The notes beneath the pieces are model-generated. The model was not told the DNA's origin, did no database searches, and saw only the letters and a list, made by a program, of their open reading frames with translations. Below are positions 7,744 through 17,300 of a stretch of 64,000 nucleotides of DNA, piece by piece. This DNA comes from Sphingorhabdus contaminans (GTDB lineage Bacteria; Pseudomonadota; Alphaproteobacteria; Sphingomonadales; Sphingomonadaceae), in assembly GCF_007280415.1 (NCBI RefSeq), contig NZ_VKKU01000002.1:744001-808000 (forward strand), written 5' to 3'. Numbering within the stretch: the stretch's first letter is position 1; every line of letters starts with the position of its first letter. A program made the translations under genes and the position numbers.

Positions 7744-9089
7744 CGACCGCCATCCCCCTTCGGCGCATTCGATCGCTCCGGACGGGCCAGCCGGACGGGT
7801 TTGCAACAATCTGTTTCACCAAATTCTGGGAACGCGTTGCCTATTACGGATTGCAGGCAATATTGATCCTGTACCTGACCGAATATCTGCTGGTGACACG
7901 TGCGCCCGGCGAGATCTGGCTTGTTGCGTCCATCAGCACTTTGTTCAACGTCCAGGGGCAGGCATTGGCATCCAGTATCACCGGCGGCTTTCTGACGTTG
8001 ATATCGATTATCCCGATAGTGGGCGGCATCATTACCGACCGGTTTCTGGGACCGGCGCGCGCCATTTTACTGGGTGGCTCCATCATGGTGATCGGGCATC
8101 TGGCTATGGCGTATGAACCCGCGCTGATATTGGCACTGGCCTGCATCGCGCTTGGCATTGGCCTGTTTCGCGGGGCGATCGCAAGCCAGTTGGGATCACT
8201 CTACGACAGCGAGTCCCGTCGGGTGGAAGGATTTCAGCTCTATTTTCTCGTGGTGAATATTGCGGGATTGACAGGGCCGTTTCTGGTGGGGACCATCGGG
8301 GAAGAAGCGGGATGGCATTGGGGGTTTGCAGCCTCCGCCAGCGCCATGGCGATGGCCCTTGCGATTTATGCCTTTGGATATCTGGACCATGCACGAATTC
8401 CGCATGCACAAGTGCGGGCAAATGCACCGTCCGCCTCCGCTCTGCCGACACGCAAATGGCCGTCCAACATATTGCTCATCGCAGGTGTCGGGTTGCTCGC
8501 CATTCCCAATTTTCAACTGTTCAACGCTTATCTGCTGTGGGTGAAAAAGGACTTCGCCCTTATGGCCTTCGGTCAGCCGATACCGGTCAGTTGGCTGGTC
8601 GGAATGGATGCGGCGCTCAGCCTGTGTGTGCTTGTGGCGTCTGTCCCCGCATGGCGCGCGCTGGAACGCCACATCGGTCCGGTATCCTCGCTGACCCGGG
8701 CAAGTTTCGGGGCGCTTTTTGTATGTGCTGGCACATGCATGCTGTTGGCAGCGGCGCTGATGAGCGGCGGGGGCAAACTCACACTCCTATGGTGTGTGGC
8801 GTTCCAGTTTCTGAACGCTGCGGGCCTTGCGCAAATCCTGCCAGCGGCCCTCGCCGAACTCGGTAGCAAAGACAATGTGAAGGGTTCGGCCACGTCAATT
8901 TCGGGCTATTTCCTCGGCCTATTTTTTGCAGGGTTGGTCAGCACAGTGCTGGCGGCGCGTTTTGAGGTCTTGCCGATTACAACCTTCTGGTCGCTCCACC
9001 TCGGTTGCGCCGTTGCCGGTGCGGCCATGCTCCTGCTGGCAAAGAAGACAGCCGACCATTTCGTGCGGGCACAGGGGCAAATGGGTTAG
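7740..9089 (+). CDS. POT/PTR2-family proton-coupled peptide transporter-like protein
   Basis: 449 residues from a GTG at 7740 that overlaps the regulator's stop codon (GTGA). The first helix carries the POT signature FWERVAYYGLQAILILYLTEYL, matching the family's F-x-E-R-x-x-YYG pattern. Twelve or so hydrophobic helices follow, including GGIITDRFLGPARAILLGG (the MFS loop 2-3 motif). The next POT element, GLFRGAI, lacks the usual Lys/Pro of G-x-x-K-P-N, so substrate specificity may differ from di/tripeptides. Coupling to the AraC gene suggests the regulator and transporter respond to one compound (inference). Confidence 0.82.
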   Translation: MTTAIPLRRIRSLRTGQPDGFATICFTKFWERVAYYGLQAILILYLTEYLLVTRAPGEIWLVASISTLFNVQGQALASSITGGFLTLISIIPIVGGIITDRFLGPARAILLGGSIMVIGHLAMAYEPALILALACIALGIGLFRGAIASQLGSLYDSESRRVEGFQLYFLVVNIAGLTGPFLVGTIGEEAGWHWGFAASASAMAMALAIYAFGYLDHARIPHAQVRANAPSASALPTRKWPSNILLIAGVGLLAIPNFQLFNAYLLWVKKDFALMAFGQPIPVSWLVGMDAALSLCVLVASVPAWRALERHIGPVSSLTRASFGALFVCAGTCMLLAAALMSGGGKLTLLWCVAFQFLNAAGLAQILPAALAELGSKDNVKGSATSISGYFLGLFFAGLVSTVLAARFEVLPITTFWSLHLGCAVAGAAMLLLAKKTADHFVRAQGQMG

Positions 9090-9114
9090 ACAGGCATAGC
9101 GCGCACGCTGTGCT

Positions 9115-9708
9115 TCAGCGCTTTGTCTTGCACGAAATGCGGCGGCCATCATGGCTTGTAAAGTCGATACGCGACCCGCGCACCATCGCGGTCCATACCG
9201 GTTTCCAGACAGATTGTTCCGACACCGGCGCGGCAATGGCTCTTAGCCGCTGGTCGTTGCGGGTCCGTACAAGCATATAGCCATTGGGCACCCGGTCGAT
9301 CTCCACCTGGCCCCAAATTGTGCAGCGTGCGCCCCATGTCCGTTCGCGCATCTGCGTTGCACTTTCCAGAAAGGCGAGCCGGTCGCGATAGGACTGCACC
9401 AGGCACCCGCGGTGATCGGTTTCAAAGGCGCAGCGGCTGCGTCGTTTGAACCACTGGTCGTCACTTTCGATCAGCGCGCTTCCGTTCGCAGCCGCCGGCA
9501 TGTTCAAAATAGCGGTAAGCCGCGCGTCCAGCTGGCGCAATTCGGTATCCCCGCACACCAGTTGATCGGAGGCATAGACCGGTCGCGCGCAATCGGCGGT
9601 TGGTTGGGTGGCAGGCGGCGGGACCGACATCTGCGCCAGGGCCGGGGCGGACAAAGCCAGAAGCCCGAAAGAAGCCGCCAACACTGCGACACGATGCGCT
9701 ACGCCCAT
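9115..9708 (-). CDS. Secreted LprI/DUF1311-like protein
   Basis: About 197 residues from the ATG at 9708; an upstream in-frame ATG at 9726 would add six residues before the signal peptide (VAVLAASFGLLALSAPALAQ). After a Pro-rich linker comes DCARPVYASDQLVCGDTELRQLDARL, then FKRRSRCAFETDHRGCLVQSYRDRLAFL. This paired-Cys, D-x-x-L-x-x-LD arrangement is the DUF1311/LprI N-terminal signature, a family that includes a lysozyme inhibitor. It is convergent with the transporter gene. The C-terminal ~70 residues are not recognised. Confidence 0.75.
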   Translation of the reverse strand: MGVAHRVAVLAASFGLLALSAPALAQMSVPPPATQPTADCARPVYASDQLVCGDTELRQLDARLTAILNMPAAANGSALIESDDQWFKRRSRCAFETDHRGCLVQSYRDRLAFLESATQMRERTWGARCTIWGQVEIDRVPNGYMLVRTRNDQRLRAIAAPVSEQSVWKPVWTAMVRGSRIDFTSHDGRRISCKTKR

Positions 9709-9797
9709 TTTATATCCAGTGCACATAGATGCTTGTCGGCGGCAATGGTAACCGATGCCCGAATATTGGCAATGTAAAGCTTACAGCTTGGCCGGGA

Positions 9798-10094
9798 TTA
9801 CTCTCCGGAACCGCATCCCACGCCATTGCCGCAACATCCACCCGAGCAGATATTGCCCGATTCCACGATTGCGCGGGCTGTTCGGTTTCCGTTTCTTTGA
9901 ATGCGCTTCCATTCGCCTGCGGTTTTGCAGACCTTGCCCTTTTTCACGAGCGATCCGGTTACTTCAACCTTGCGGCACTTGATCACCAGATCAGGATCAG
10001 TGGCACCTGTTGTCTGCGTCGCGTCATCCTTGGAAAAAGCAGGTGCAGCGATGAGTGACATGGCGAGTATGACGGTGGCTGCAAAACGACGCAT
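9798..10094 (-). CDS. Small secreted Cys-rich protein, unknown
   Basis: 98 residues with a signal peptide (MRRFAATVILAMSLIAAPAFS). The mature part contains IKCRKVEVTGSLVKKGKVCKT...EWKRIQ and a C-terminal ICSGGCCGNGVGCGSGE tail with four Cys. The CRK-x-x-x-TGS...CKT...EW pattern recurs in small proteins of sphingomonads, as I recall, with no assigned role. The Gly/Cys tail could bind metal (speculative). Confidence 0.65.
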   Translation of the reverse strand: MRRFAATVILAMSLIAAPAFSKDDATQTTGATDPDLVIKCRKVEVTGSLVKKGKVCKTAGEWKRIQRNGNRTARAIVESGNICSGGCCGNGVGCGSGE

Positions 10095-10275
10095 AGCGAT
10101 TTCCCCCTATCGGCAAGCTGATATGGGATAGCATGGGGCCGCTCCCCTCAAAATCTGCACCCATGTCGTTGGTCGAAAGCCACCCTGTCGGCCATCCAAA
10201 GATGCTGTGCCTTTTCGGGTTCCGAAGACGCCAAAGGCTGCTTGTCACCAACTCTGAAATTCGTCAGGTTGCGGC

Positions 10276-11583
10276 ATGGTCGAATTGGGCATCAAAACCG
10301 CGCAGGGCGCGTCTCCAGCACCGCGCGCGCCGATGGCACCGCGATCCATGGTCATCGCCGGGCTTTCGACCATAGTGGAATGGTATGATTTCACGCTTTA
10401 CCTCTATTTCTCGACAGTGTTGGCGCGGGTGTTTTTCGGAACCGGCCCCCAGTCCTTGACGGAAATTCTCGGCGGCTTTGCCATTGCCTATCTGATGCGT
10501 CCGGTCGGCGCGCTTGTCTTCGGGCATTTCGGGGACAGATTCGGCCGGCGGCTGACAATGTTGGGGTCGATGGCCCTGATGACCGGCGCGATGCTCGCCA
10601 CTGCGCTGCTGCCCACTTACGCGCAGATCGGCCCGCTTGCAGGTGTGTTGCTGATCCTGCTGCGTTGCCTGATGTCCTTTTCGGTGGGCGGCGAATATAC
10701 CGGCGTTGTCGCCTATCTGATGGAAGGTGCCCGCGACCGGCGGCGCGGACTGGTCACCAGTTGCGCATCGGCCGCAAGCGAGATTGGCGCGCTGCTGGCG
10801 GCAGGAGTCGCGGCGCTGACGGTATGGGCGATGCCTGAAGAATCGCTGGTGACATGGGGATGGCGCCTGCCGTTTCTGTTCGGCGCCGCGCTTGCCGGCT
10901 TGGTACTCATAACACGTGCAACGCTTGAAGAAACGCCGGAATTCCTGCGCCAGCGGGACGAAGGTTCGGTTCCCCAAAATCCCATAAGGCAGACGCTGAC
11001 CCGCCATCGTGGCGCTATTGCCCGCGGCTTTGCTATCTCCGCTCTGGGGTCGATCACTTATTATGTCGGCATAACCTATGTCCCGGCCTTTCTGGACGCG
11101 ACGGGGACCATGCCCGAAACACGCGCGCTATCAATCTCGGTCCTTGCGGCGCTGACCGTCATAATTGTGACCCCTTTCATAGGGGCCTTATCGGACCGTT
11201 ATGGTCGCCGCCCGGTTCTGCTGGCGCTCGCGCTGGGCGGAATTTTTCTGCCTACAGCGATGTTTGCAGTCATGGCCGATGGCGGCATGGCTAGCTGGAC
11301 TGGCGCCATCATCCTGGCCGCGCTGGGCGGAGCAGTAAGCGCCGTTGGCGCCGTCACGACGGCCGAACAATTTCCGGGCGAAGGGCGGCTGAGCGGGCTC
11401 GCGCTAGGTGCGACAACCGCGACCGCCATCTTCGGCGGTCTCACTCCCTTGATCGCGCACCTGCTGGTCACAAACAGCAACTGGCCCGGCGCGCCCGGTG
11501 CCATGATCGCGTTGGTCGCCCTGTGCGTGACCTTTGTCTTCTGGCGCATGCCCGAGACGGCCCCGCATAAAATCCGAATGTAA
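10276..11583 (+). CDS. MFS transporter, metabolite:H+ symporter (MHS) family
   Basis: 435 residues, about 12 membrane helices. MHS-type markers are STIVEWYDFTLYLY in helix 1, YLMRPVGALVFGHFGDRFGRR (MFS loop 2-3) and LLRCLMSFSVGGEYTGVVAYLMEGA in helix 4, as in ProP/KgtP/citrate transporters. It probably imports a small organic acid or osmolyte with protons; the substrate cannot be told. It is separated by an 87-base gap with a weak hairpin from the sensor kinase gene. Confidence 0.88.
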   Translation: MVELGIKTAQGASPAPRAPMAPRSMVIAGLSTIVEWYDFTLYLYFSTVLARVFFGTGPQSLTEILGGFAIAYLMRPVGALVFGHFGDRFGRRLTMLGSMALMTGAMLATALLPTYAQIGPLAGVLLILLRCLMSFSVGGEYTGVVAYLMEGARDRRRGLVTSCASAASEIGALLAAGVAALTVWAMPEESLVTWGWRLPFLFGAALAGLVLITRATLEETPEFLRQRDEGSVPQNPIRQTLTRHRGAIARGFAISALGSITYYVGITYVPAFLDATGTMPETRALSISVLAALTVIIVTPFIGALSDRYGRRPVLLALALGGIFLPTAMFAVMADGGMASWTGAIILAALGGAVSAVGAVTTAEQFPGEGRLSGLALGATTATAIFGGLTPLIAHLLVTNSNWPGAPGAMIALVALCVTFVFWRMPETAPHKIRM

Positions 11584-11604
11584 ATTGCTTGCGGGGAAAG
11601 CAAT
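11584..11604 (+). terminator. Weak terminator-like hairpin after the MHS transporter
   Basis: ATTGCTT (11584-11590) pairs with AAGCAAT (11598-11604) over a 7-base loop directly after the stop codon, and a TCTTTTT run follows about seven bases later. The stem is short and AT-rich, so termination may be partial. Confidence 0.4.
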
Positions 11605-11670
11605 AAGTTATCTTTTTGGGCTAAGCACAATAAGATTAAAGTAATCGACCGGATTTGATTGGCCCATATA

Positions 11671-13314
11671 ATGACCAGACATCCCAAATGGCTGCAGGTG
11701 CGCAATGTGCTTGCATCGTCCAATCCCGAAAAGCTGATCGGCTATGGCCGGCTTCTTACGGTCGTATTTGCGATCATCGCCATGTATCTCGACCCGACCC
11801 AGCCGCGACGGTTCCAGTCGGAAGCCCAGTTTATACTCGCGATCTATGCCACCATTTCGGTGGTCACCCTGCTTTTCCCGATCAAGCAGCCGATCGACAG
11901 CCCCGTCCATATTCCCTTCCATCTGCTGGACGCGGCCTTTTTGGGTTCGCTCACATTTCTGTCCAACGAACTGACAAGTCCGTTCTTTTCTTTCCTGCCC
12001 TTTACCCTGCTGTCCATGACCATCCGATGGGGTTTCATCGGCGCAGTTGCAGGTGCAATCATTATAGAGATCACCTTGCTGATCGTGGGGATTCCGGATG
12101 TTCTGGATGGGGAATCCGAACTGAACTACCTCATCATGCGAAGCGCCTATTTCATGGTGGCGGCGATCATGCTGGCGCATTTCGGTGCCCACCGGGAGCG
12201 GAACCAGGACCGGCTGATGGCGCTTGCCAACTGGCGCAGCCGGCTTTTGCGGAAAGACCAGGGCGAATGGATCGACAATATATGTTCCCAAGCCGCGGTC
12301 GTTTTGGGCAGCAAATGCGTTGTTGTGCTGTGGCGACATCAGGATGATGCGCGGGGCCGGTCGGCGACATGGTGGTCCGGAACAGTCACCCGTACAGAAC
12401 TTTCATCCATAGAGGAAATAGACCAGATCGAACGCGCGATCGTGGCGGGTTCCGCAGGCGACCAGGGCCGGCGGCTCGATCCAGCCGAAAACCTCGCCAT
12501 TGCCAGATTGTCCGCACCCCAGATTGAAACCACCCTCACCGCCAGTTCAAATGGCTATCTGAGCAGTTTTTCGTCCATCGAAACACGCGGCATGATCTGG
12601 GCGCTTGATCCCGATTGTCGACCGGAAGATGCGAAGCTTTTGCTTGGCATACTTGCGAAGCAAATCGGTTCCGAACTGGAAAGGCTGGATCTGCTGCAGG
12701 AACTATCCACCAATATCCGGTCGGAAGAACGGGTGCGGCTGGCGCAGGATCTTCACGACAGCGTGCTGCAGGATATGACCGCGACAAGCATCAAGCTGAA
12801 GGCATTGTCGAATGCGGATGCGCTGCACCATCCCCAACTGACAGAAATCCAGAAAATTGTTACAGATTCCCAAAGACGCATACGCCATTTTGTCGAAGAA
12901 CAGCGCTTCCCCCCGGCGCAGTCCCCGGAATCGCCGGTAAAGTCGATGCTGACATTCATGGACGAGCTGGCCCGGAACTGGAGCATTGGGGCGACATTCA
13001 AATGGAATTCCGACAAGCTGGATACGCTTTCGACATATTTGGCGGATATACAGCAACTTGTTTCGGAAGCTGCATCGAACGCCGTCCGTCATGGCAAGGC
13101 GACCGAGCTTTCGGTTATGGCTTTGCAAAGGGACGATGTGATCGAACTGGAAATTTCGGACAACGGGATCGGTCTTGCCGATTCATCGGCACCAACGGGA
13201 TCGCTTTCCATGCACGCGCGTGTCGGGTCGCTGGGCGGCAATATGGTGCTCAACAGTGAAAGGTCTGGTTTATCCATGACGATTACGCTGCCGGTTCAGA
13301 GACGCCGACCATGA
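11671..13314 (+). CDS. NarL-type membrane sensor histidine kinase
   Basis: 547 residues from the ATG at 11671 (an in-frame TTG at 11659 is possible). Five or six N-terminal helices span about residues 20-175. A GAF-like linker is followed by the HisKA_3 dimerisation/phosphoacceptor helix EERVRLAQDLHDSVLQDM; the His in DLHDS is the phosphosite. The HATPase_c domain carries the N-box EAASNAVRHG and the G-box ISDNGIGL. The stop overlaps the response-regulator start by four bases. The next rightward genes are the large RTX exoproteins, so control of secretion or attachment is plausible but unproven. Confidence 0.92.
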   Translation: MTRHPKWLQVRNVLASSNPEKLIGYGRLLTVVFAIIAMYLDPTQPRRFQSEAQFILAIYATISVVTLLFPIKQPIDSPVHIPFHLLDAAFLGSLTFLSNELTSPFFSFLPFTLLSMTIRWGFIGAVAGAIIIEITLLIVGIPDVLDGESELNYLIMRSAYFMVAAIMLAHFGAHRERNQDRLMALANWRSRLLRKDQGEWIDNICSQAAVVLGSKCVVVLWRHQDDARGRSATWWSGTVTRTELSSIEEIDQIERAIVAGSAGDQGRRLDPAENLAIARLSAPQIETTLTASSNGYLSSFSSIETRGMIWALDPDCRPEDAKLLLGILAKQIGSELERLDLLQELSTNIRSEERVRLAQDLHDSVLQDMTATSIKLKALSNADALHHPQLTEIQKIVTDSQRRIRHFVEEQRFPPAQSPESPVKSMLTFMDELARNWSIGATFKWNSDKLDTLSTYLADIQQLVSEAASNAVRHGKATELSVMALQRDDVIELEISDNGIGLADSSAPTGSLSMHARVGSLGGNMVLNSERSGLSMTITLPVQRRRP

Positions 13315-13949
13315 AATCGACCGTCCTGATTGCCGATGATCACCCCCTTCTTCTGCAGGCTTTAGCGGAGCTGGTCAGGTCGGCTGGCGCTTTCGAAATC
13401 GTGGAAGCAAGTCCGGACGGCCTTCAGGCGTTGGAAAAGATTGGCAGCCATCAGCCGGACATTGCGATACTGGATCTCGTAATGCCGAACCTGACGGGGC
13501 TGGACGTGTTACGCAACGTCACGGAACGTCAGTGGCCTGTGCGGGTGATCCTGCTGACCGCATCCATATCACCGCAACAAATCGAAGAAGCCATGCGCTG
13601 GGGTGTGTGGGGAATCGTGCTGAAAGATGCCGCAACGGAAGATCTGATCGAATGTTTGATCGAGGTGGCAGATGGAAACAAATGGCTGCCGGAAAAGATT
13701 GTCAGACAGATAGGTGCAGTGGCGGACGAACAGCCCGCTGCTTCCTTGGCCGCCTGCCTGACGCAACGGGAATTGGAGATCGCGCATCTGGTCGCGCAAG
13801 GATTGTCCAACCGGCACATCGCCGAGAAAGTGGCATCGGCCGAAGGCACCGTCAGCATCCACCTGCACAATATATACCGCAAGCTCGACATCAACAGCCG
13901 CGCACGGCTGGCGGCTCTGGTCGCGCGCGAAGCGGAAATGGGGTCGTAA
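13311..13949 (+). CDS. NarL/FixJ-family response regulator
   Basis: 212 residues. The receiver domain has the acidic pair in IADDHPLLLQ, phosphoacceptor Asp in IAILDLVMPN, the Thr of LLTAS and the Lys of VLKDA. The C-terminal LuxR-type helix-turn-helix reads LTQRELEIAHLVAQGLSNRHIAEKV...TVSIHLHNIYRKL. It is translationally coupled (ATGA) to the sensor kinase. The 438-base non-coding stretch behind it contains a cluster of GTCCGG words that could be its target (inference). Confidence 0.94.
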   Translation: MKSTVLIADDHPLLLQALAELVRSAGAFEIVEASPDGLQALEKIGSHQPDIAILDLVMPNLTGLDVLRNVTERQWPVRVILLTASISPQQIEEAMRWGVWGIVLKDAATEDLIECLIEVADGNKWLPEKIVRQIGAVADEQPAASLAACLTQRELEIAHLVAQGLSNRHIAEKVASAEGTVSIHLHNIYRKLDINSRARLAALVAREAEMGS

Positions 13950-14387
13950 TCCGGGCGAATCCAAAACAGAGCGGCTTTCTTGGCCGCAAAGTCCACGGAA
14001 AAGCTTTGCATAAAAGAATATCTGCAAACGGCTTCGGACATTTTTAAGAAAAACCAAGGCGCTACCAAGACGAAGGCGGAAATCGCGTCCCGTTTCTTCT
14101 TGGACAGGAGCCATTTCGTCTTCGACCTATATCCGCGCGGTGCATCGGTATATCGATGCCTGACAGGCGCAGAAATTGCAAATTAACATATATAATTCAG
14201 TAACTTGTCCGGTAACTATATAGGTTATTATAGTCCTTAATTTCCCTTCCAGTCCTGGGGGGCTTTAGATAGTCCGGATAGCAGGAAAAGGTCGCAAAAC
14301 GCCCTTTACCGGACGGCGCACCGGCAGGTTCTGCAGATCTGCCTCGAAAGTCCGGTTTCGACACTGATACATGCTGGAGCAAAGGTT
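13950..14387. other. 438-base intergenic region before the first RTX gene
   Basis: No convincing gene is seen; a 68-codon frame at 13980-14186 lacks a ribosome site and any domain. The right half turns AT-rich (14175-14260) and carries four GTCCGG/CCGGAC words. This is the likely promoter and leader region of the RTX gene, whose ATG at 14388 is preceded by GGAGCAAAGG. Confidence 0.6.
14207..14355. promoter_or_regulatory. Cluster of four GTCCGG words upstream of the RTX gene
   Basis: GTCCGG occurs at 14207, 14272 and 14350, and its complement CCGGAC at 14309, all within 149 bases. The first is embedded in TAACTTGTCCGGTAACTA, where TAACT is directly repeated. They lie between a NarL-type regulator gene and the RTX gene. 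I offer them as candidate operator words only; chance in GC-rich DNA is possible. Confidence 0.3.
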
Positions 14388-17300
14388 ATGCCGACATTCT
14401 ATAACGCCCTTGGAAGCCAAACCTTGAACGGTTCAAATCAGCAGGACCGTTTCTACGCCTTTACCTATGACGACAATCTGAACAATTTGCGGGCCGACTC
14501 CGTTGTGACGGTGTTCAGCTGGACAACGGGGCTGCGCACCTCGGCAACAAATTTCTTCACCATCACCGGCAATAATGTCCAGCTTTCCTCCGACTTTTTC
14601 GCGGGCGGCGAAAAGAATGACTTCATTTACGGGTCGAACGCAAATGACGCGATCTTCTTCAACAACGGGGTCATCAGCGGCGGTATCGGCAGTTTCTCGT
14701 CGATTGAACAAATTGAAATGGGCGCCGGCGACGACATTGTGGATCTTTCGGCGCGTGGCCCGTCGGGCGTGGACTATACCAAAAATATCATCATCCGCGG
14801 TGACGCCGGCAATGATACCATTATCGGCGGTGCCGGGATGGACACCATTTACGGCGATGACGGCAACGACCTGCTGATCGGGTGGCGCGGCGCCGATACG
14901 CTTTATGGCGGTTCTGGCGACGACGTCATTTACAGCGACGATTTCGGTTTCAACGGCATTGCCGGAGATGACTTCCTTTACGGGCAGGCGGGCAACGATA
15001 CCCTCTATGGCGGCGCGCGCACCGACCGGCTGGAAGGCGGCGACGGCAACGATACGCTCTATGGCGGCGCAGGTGGCGACAATCTTCTCGGCGGTTCGGG
15101 CGATGATATCCTCTATGGCGATGATGACGGCGTAAATGGCAATGACAAGCTGGATGGCGACGCAGGCAATGACCAGCTGTTCGGCGGCGGCGGCAATGAC
15201 GAGATGCGCGGCGGAACCGGCGATGACCTCGTCAATGGCGGAACCGGCAATGATTTTGTCGACGGCGATGGCGGCATCGATATTCTCATCGGCGGTGCCG
15301 GTGACGATATTCTGAACGGCGGCACGGAATCTGACACGGCTGTCTATTCCGGAAATCTGAGCGATTATTCCATCGTGCAGAATGTCGACGGCAGCTTCAC
15401 CATCACCGATTTGCGCGGCGGCTCCCCCGATGGCGTCGACACGCTGCGGAACGTCGAGTTTTTCCAGTTTGCCGATATGACCATCCCGGCTGGCGTGCCC
15501 AATACGCCTCCTGTGATCACATCTGACGGTGGCGGCATCTCTGCGTCACTCACCATTTTGGAAAATGCGACCTTTGTCACGACAGTGACGGCTTCCGATG
15601 CGGACAGCGGCCAAAGCCTGACCTACTCCATTGCTGGCGGCGCCGATGCGGCCCTGTTTACCATCGACCCGGTAACGGGCGTTGTGTCGTTCATCAACGC
15701 GCCCGATTTCGAAAATCCTGCCGATGCGGGTGGAAACAATGTCTATAACATCATTGTCCGCGCCACCGATAATGTGGGCGGATTTGACGAACAGGCCATT
15801 GCCATTACCGTAACGGATGTTTCGGAAGGTTCATCGCCTGTCATCATCTCCAACGGCGGCGGTGCGACGGCGAGCGTTACTATAGACGAAAATACAACGG
15901 CTGTGGCGACCGTGCAGGCAGAAGATGCCGATGGTACAATGCCGACCTATTCCATCGTTGGCGGTGCTGATGCTGCCTTGTTCACCATTGATCCGCAAAC
16001 AGGTCAGTTGGTGTTCATCAACGCACCCGATTTCGAAAATCCGACAGATGCCGGGCAGAATAATGTTTATGACGTTATCGTGCAGGCAAGCGACGGCATC
16101 AATGTGGATCAGCAGCAGATTTCCGTCATGGTGGCGAACACCAACGATAGTAGGCCGGTCATCATATCAGGCGGCGGCGGACCTAACGGCGTTTATTCTG
16201 CGGCAGAAAATGAAACCAGCGCTACCGCCTTTGTTGCAACTGATATGGACGGTTCCCCTCTGTCATACACAATTGTCGGCGGGACGGATGCGGCATTCTT
16301 TGAAATCGATCCTGTGACAGGCGCACTTACCTTTATTGCCGCGCCAGATTTCGAAGCACCGAGCGATTCTGATGGCGATAACATCTATGAAGTCTTGGTC
16401 AACGTAAGCGATGGCTTGAACAGTGATGTGCAGTTAGCTTTTATAAACGTCAGTAATATCAATGACGCAAGCCCAGTCATTATCTCCAATGGCGGCGGCA
16501 CGACTACCAATGTCAGCGTTAGTGAAAATGATTCTGCCGTTACGACCGTTACAGCAATCGACGCCGACGGGACAAATCCACTTTACTCTATCGTTGGCGG
16601 CGCTGATGCGTTGCTATTTGCCATTGATCCGCAAACTGGCTCGCTGGTGTTCTTGACCGCGCCGGACTTTGAAACGCCGGGCGATTTTGACGGCAACAAT
16701 GTCTATGATGTTATAGTGCAGGCCAGCGACGGTGTGAATATCAGTCAACAGCAGATCGCTGTAAACGTTGGAAACGTGAATGATTCTAGTCCTGTAATTA
16801 CATCTAATGGCGGCGGTGGTGCCGCATCGGTCAATGTGGCAGAAAACACGGTTGGCATAGCGACTATGACTTCTACCGATGCCGACGGATCGACGCTGGT
16901 TTATTCTATTTTGAGTGGAGGCGATGCTGCCTTGTTCACGATCGATCCGCAGAGCGGGGTGATTCAATTCAGGTCTGCACCTGATTTTGAATCGCCTATC
17001 GATTTTGACAGAGACAATATCTATAATATCATCGTACAAGTGAGCGACGGGCAGAATGTCGACCAGCAACAGTTAACGATCACAGTTTCTAACACAAACG
17101 ACAATGCACCGATCATTATTTCGGGCGGTGGTGAAGCAACCGCAACTGTCAGTGCGGCCGAGAATCAACGAGCGGTAATGACGATCGTCGCACAGGATTC
17201 GGATCGCGATAGCATAACCTATTCGATTGTTGGGGGTGCAGACGCTTCCCTGTTTACAATCAATTCCCTGACAGGAGCTTTGGAGTTCATAACAGCCCCC

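Noticed and set aside
13980-14186. 68-codon open frame after the response regulator
   Set aside because: No ribosome site, no domain, and it overlaps a likely promoter region.
14800-15330. Short periodic DNA repeats that could suggest a CRISPR array
   Set aside because: They are in-frame GGxGxDxxx codons of the RTX protein with no unique spacers.
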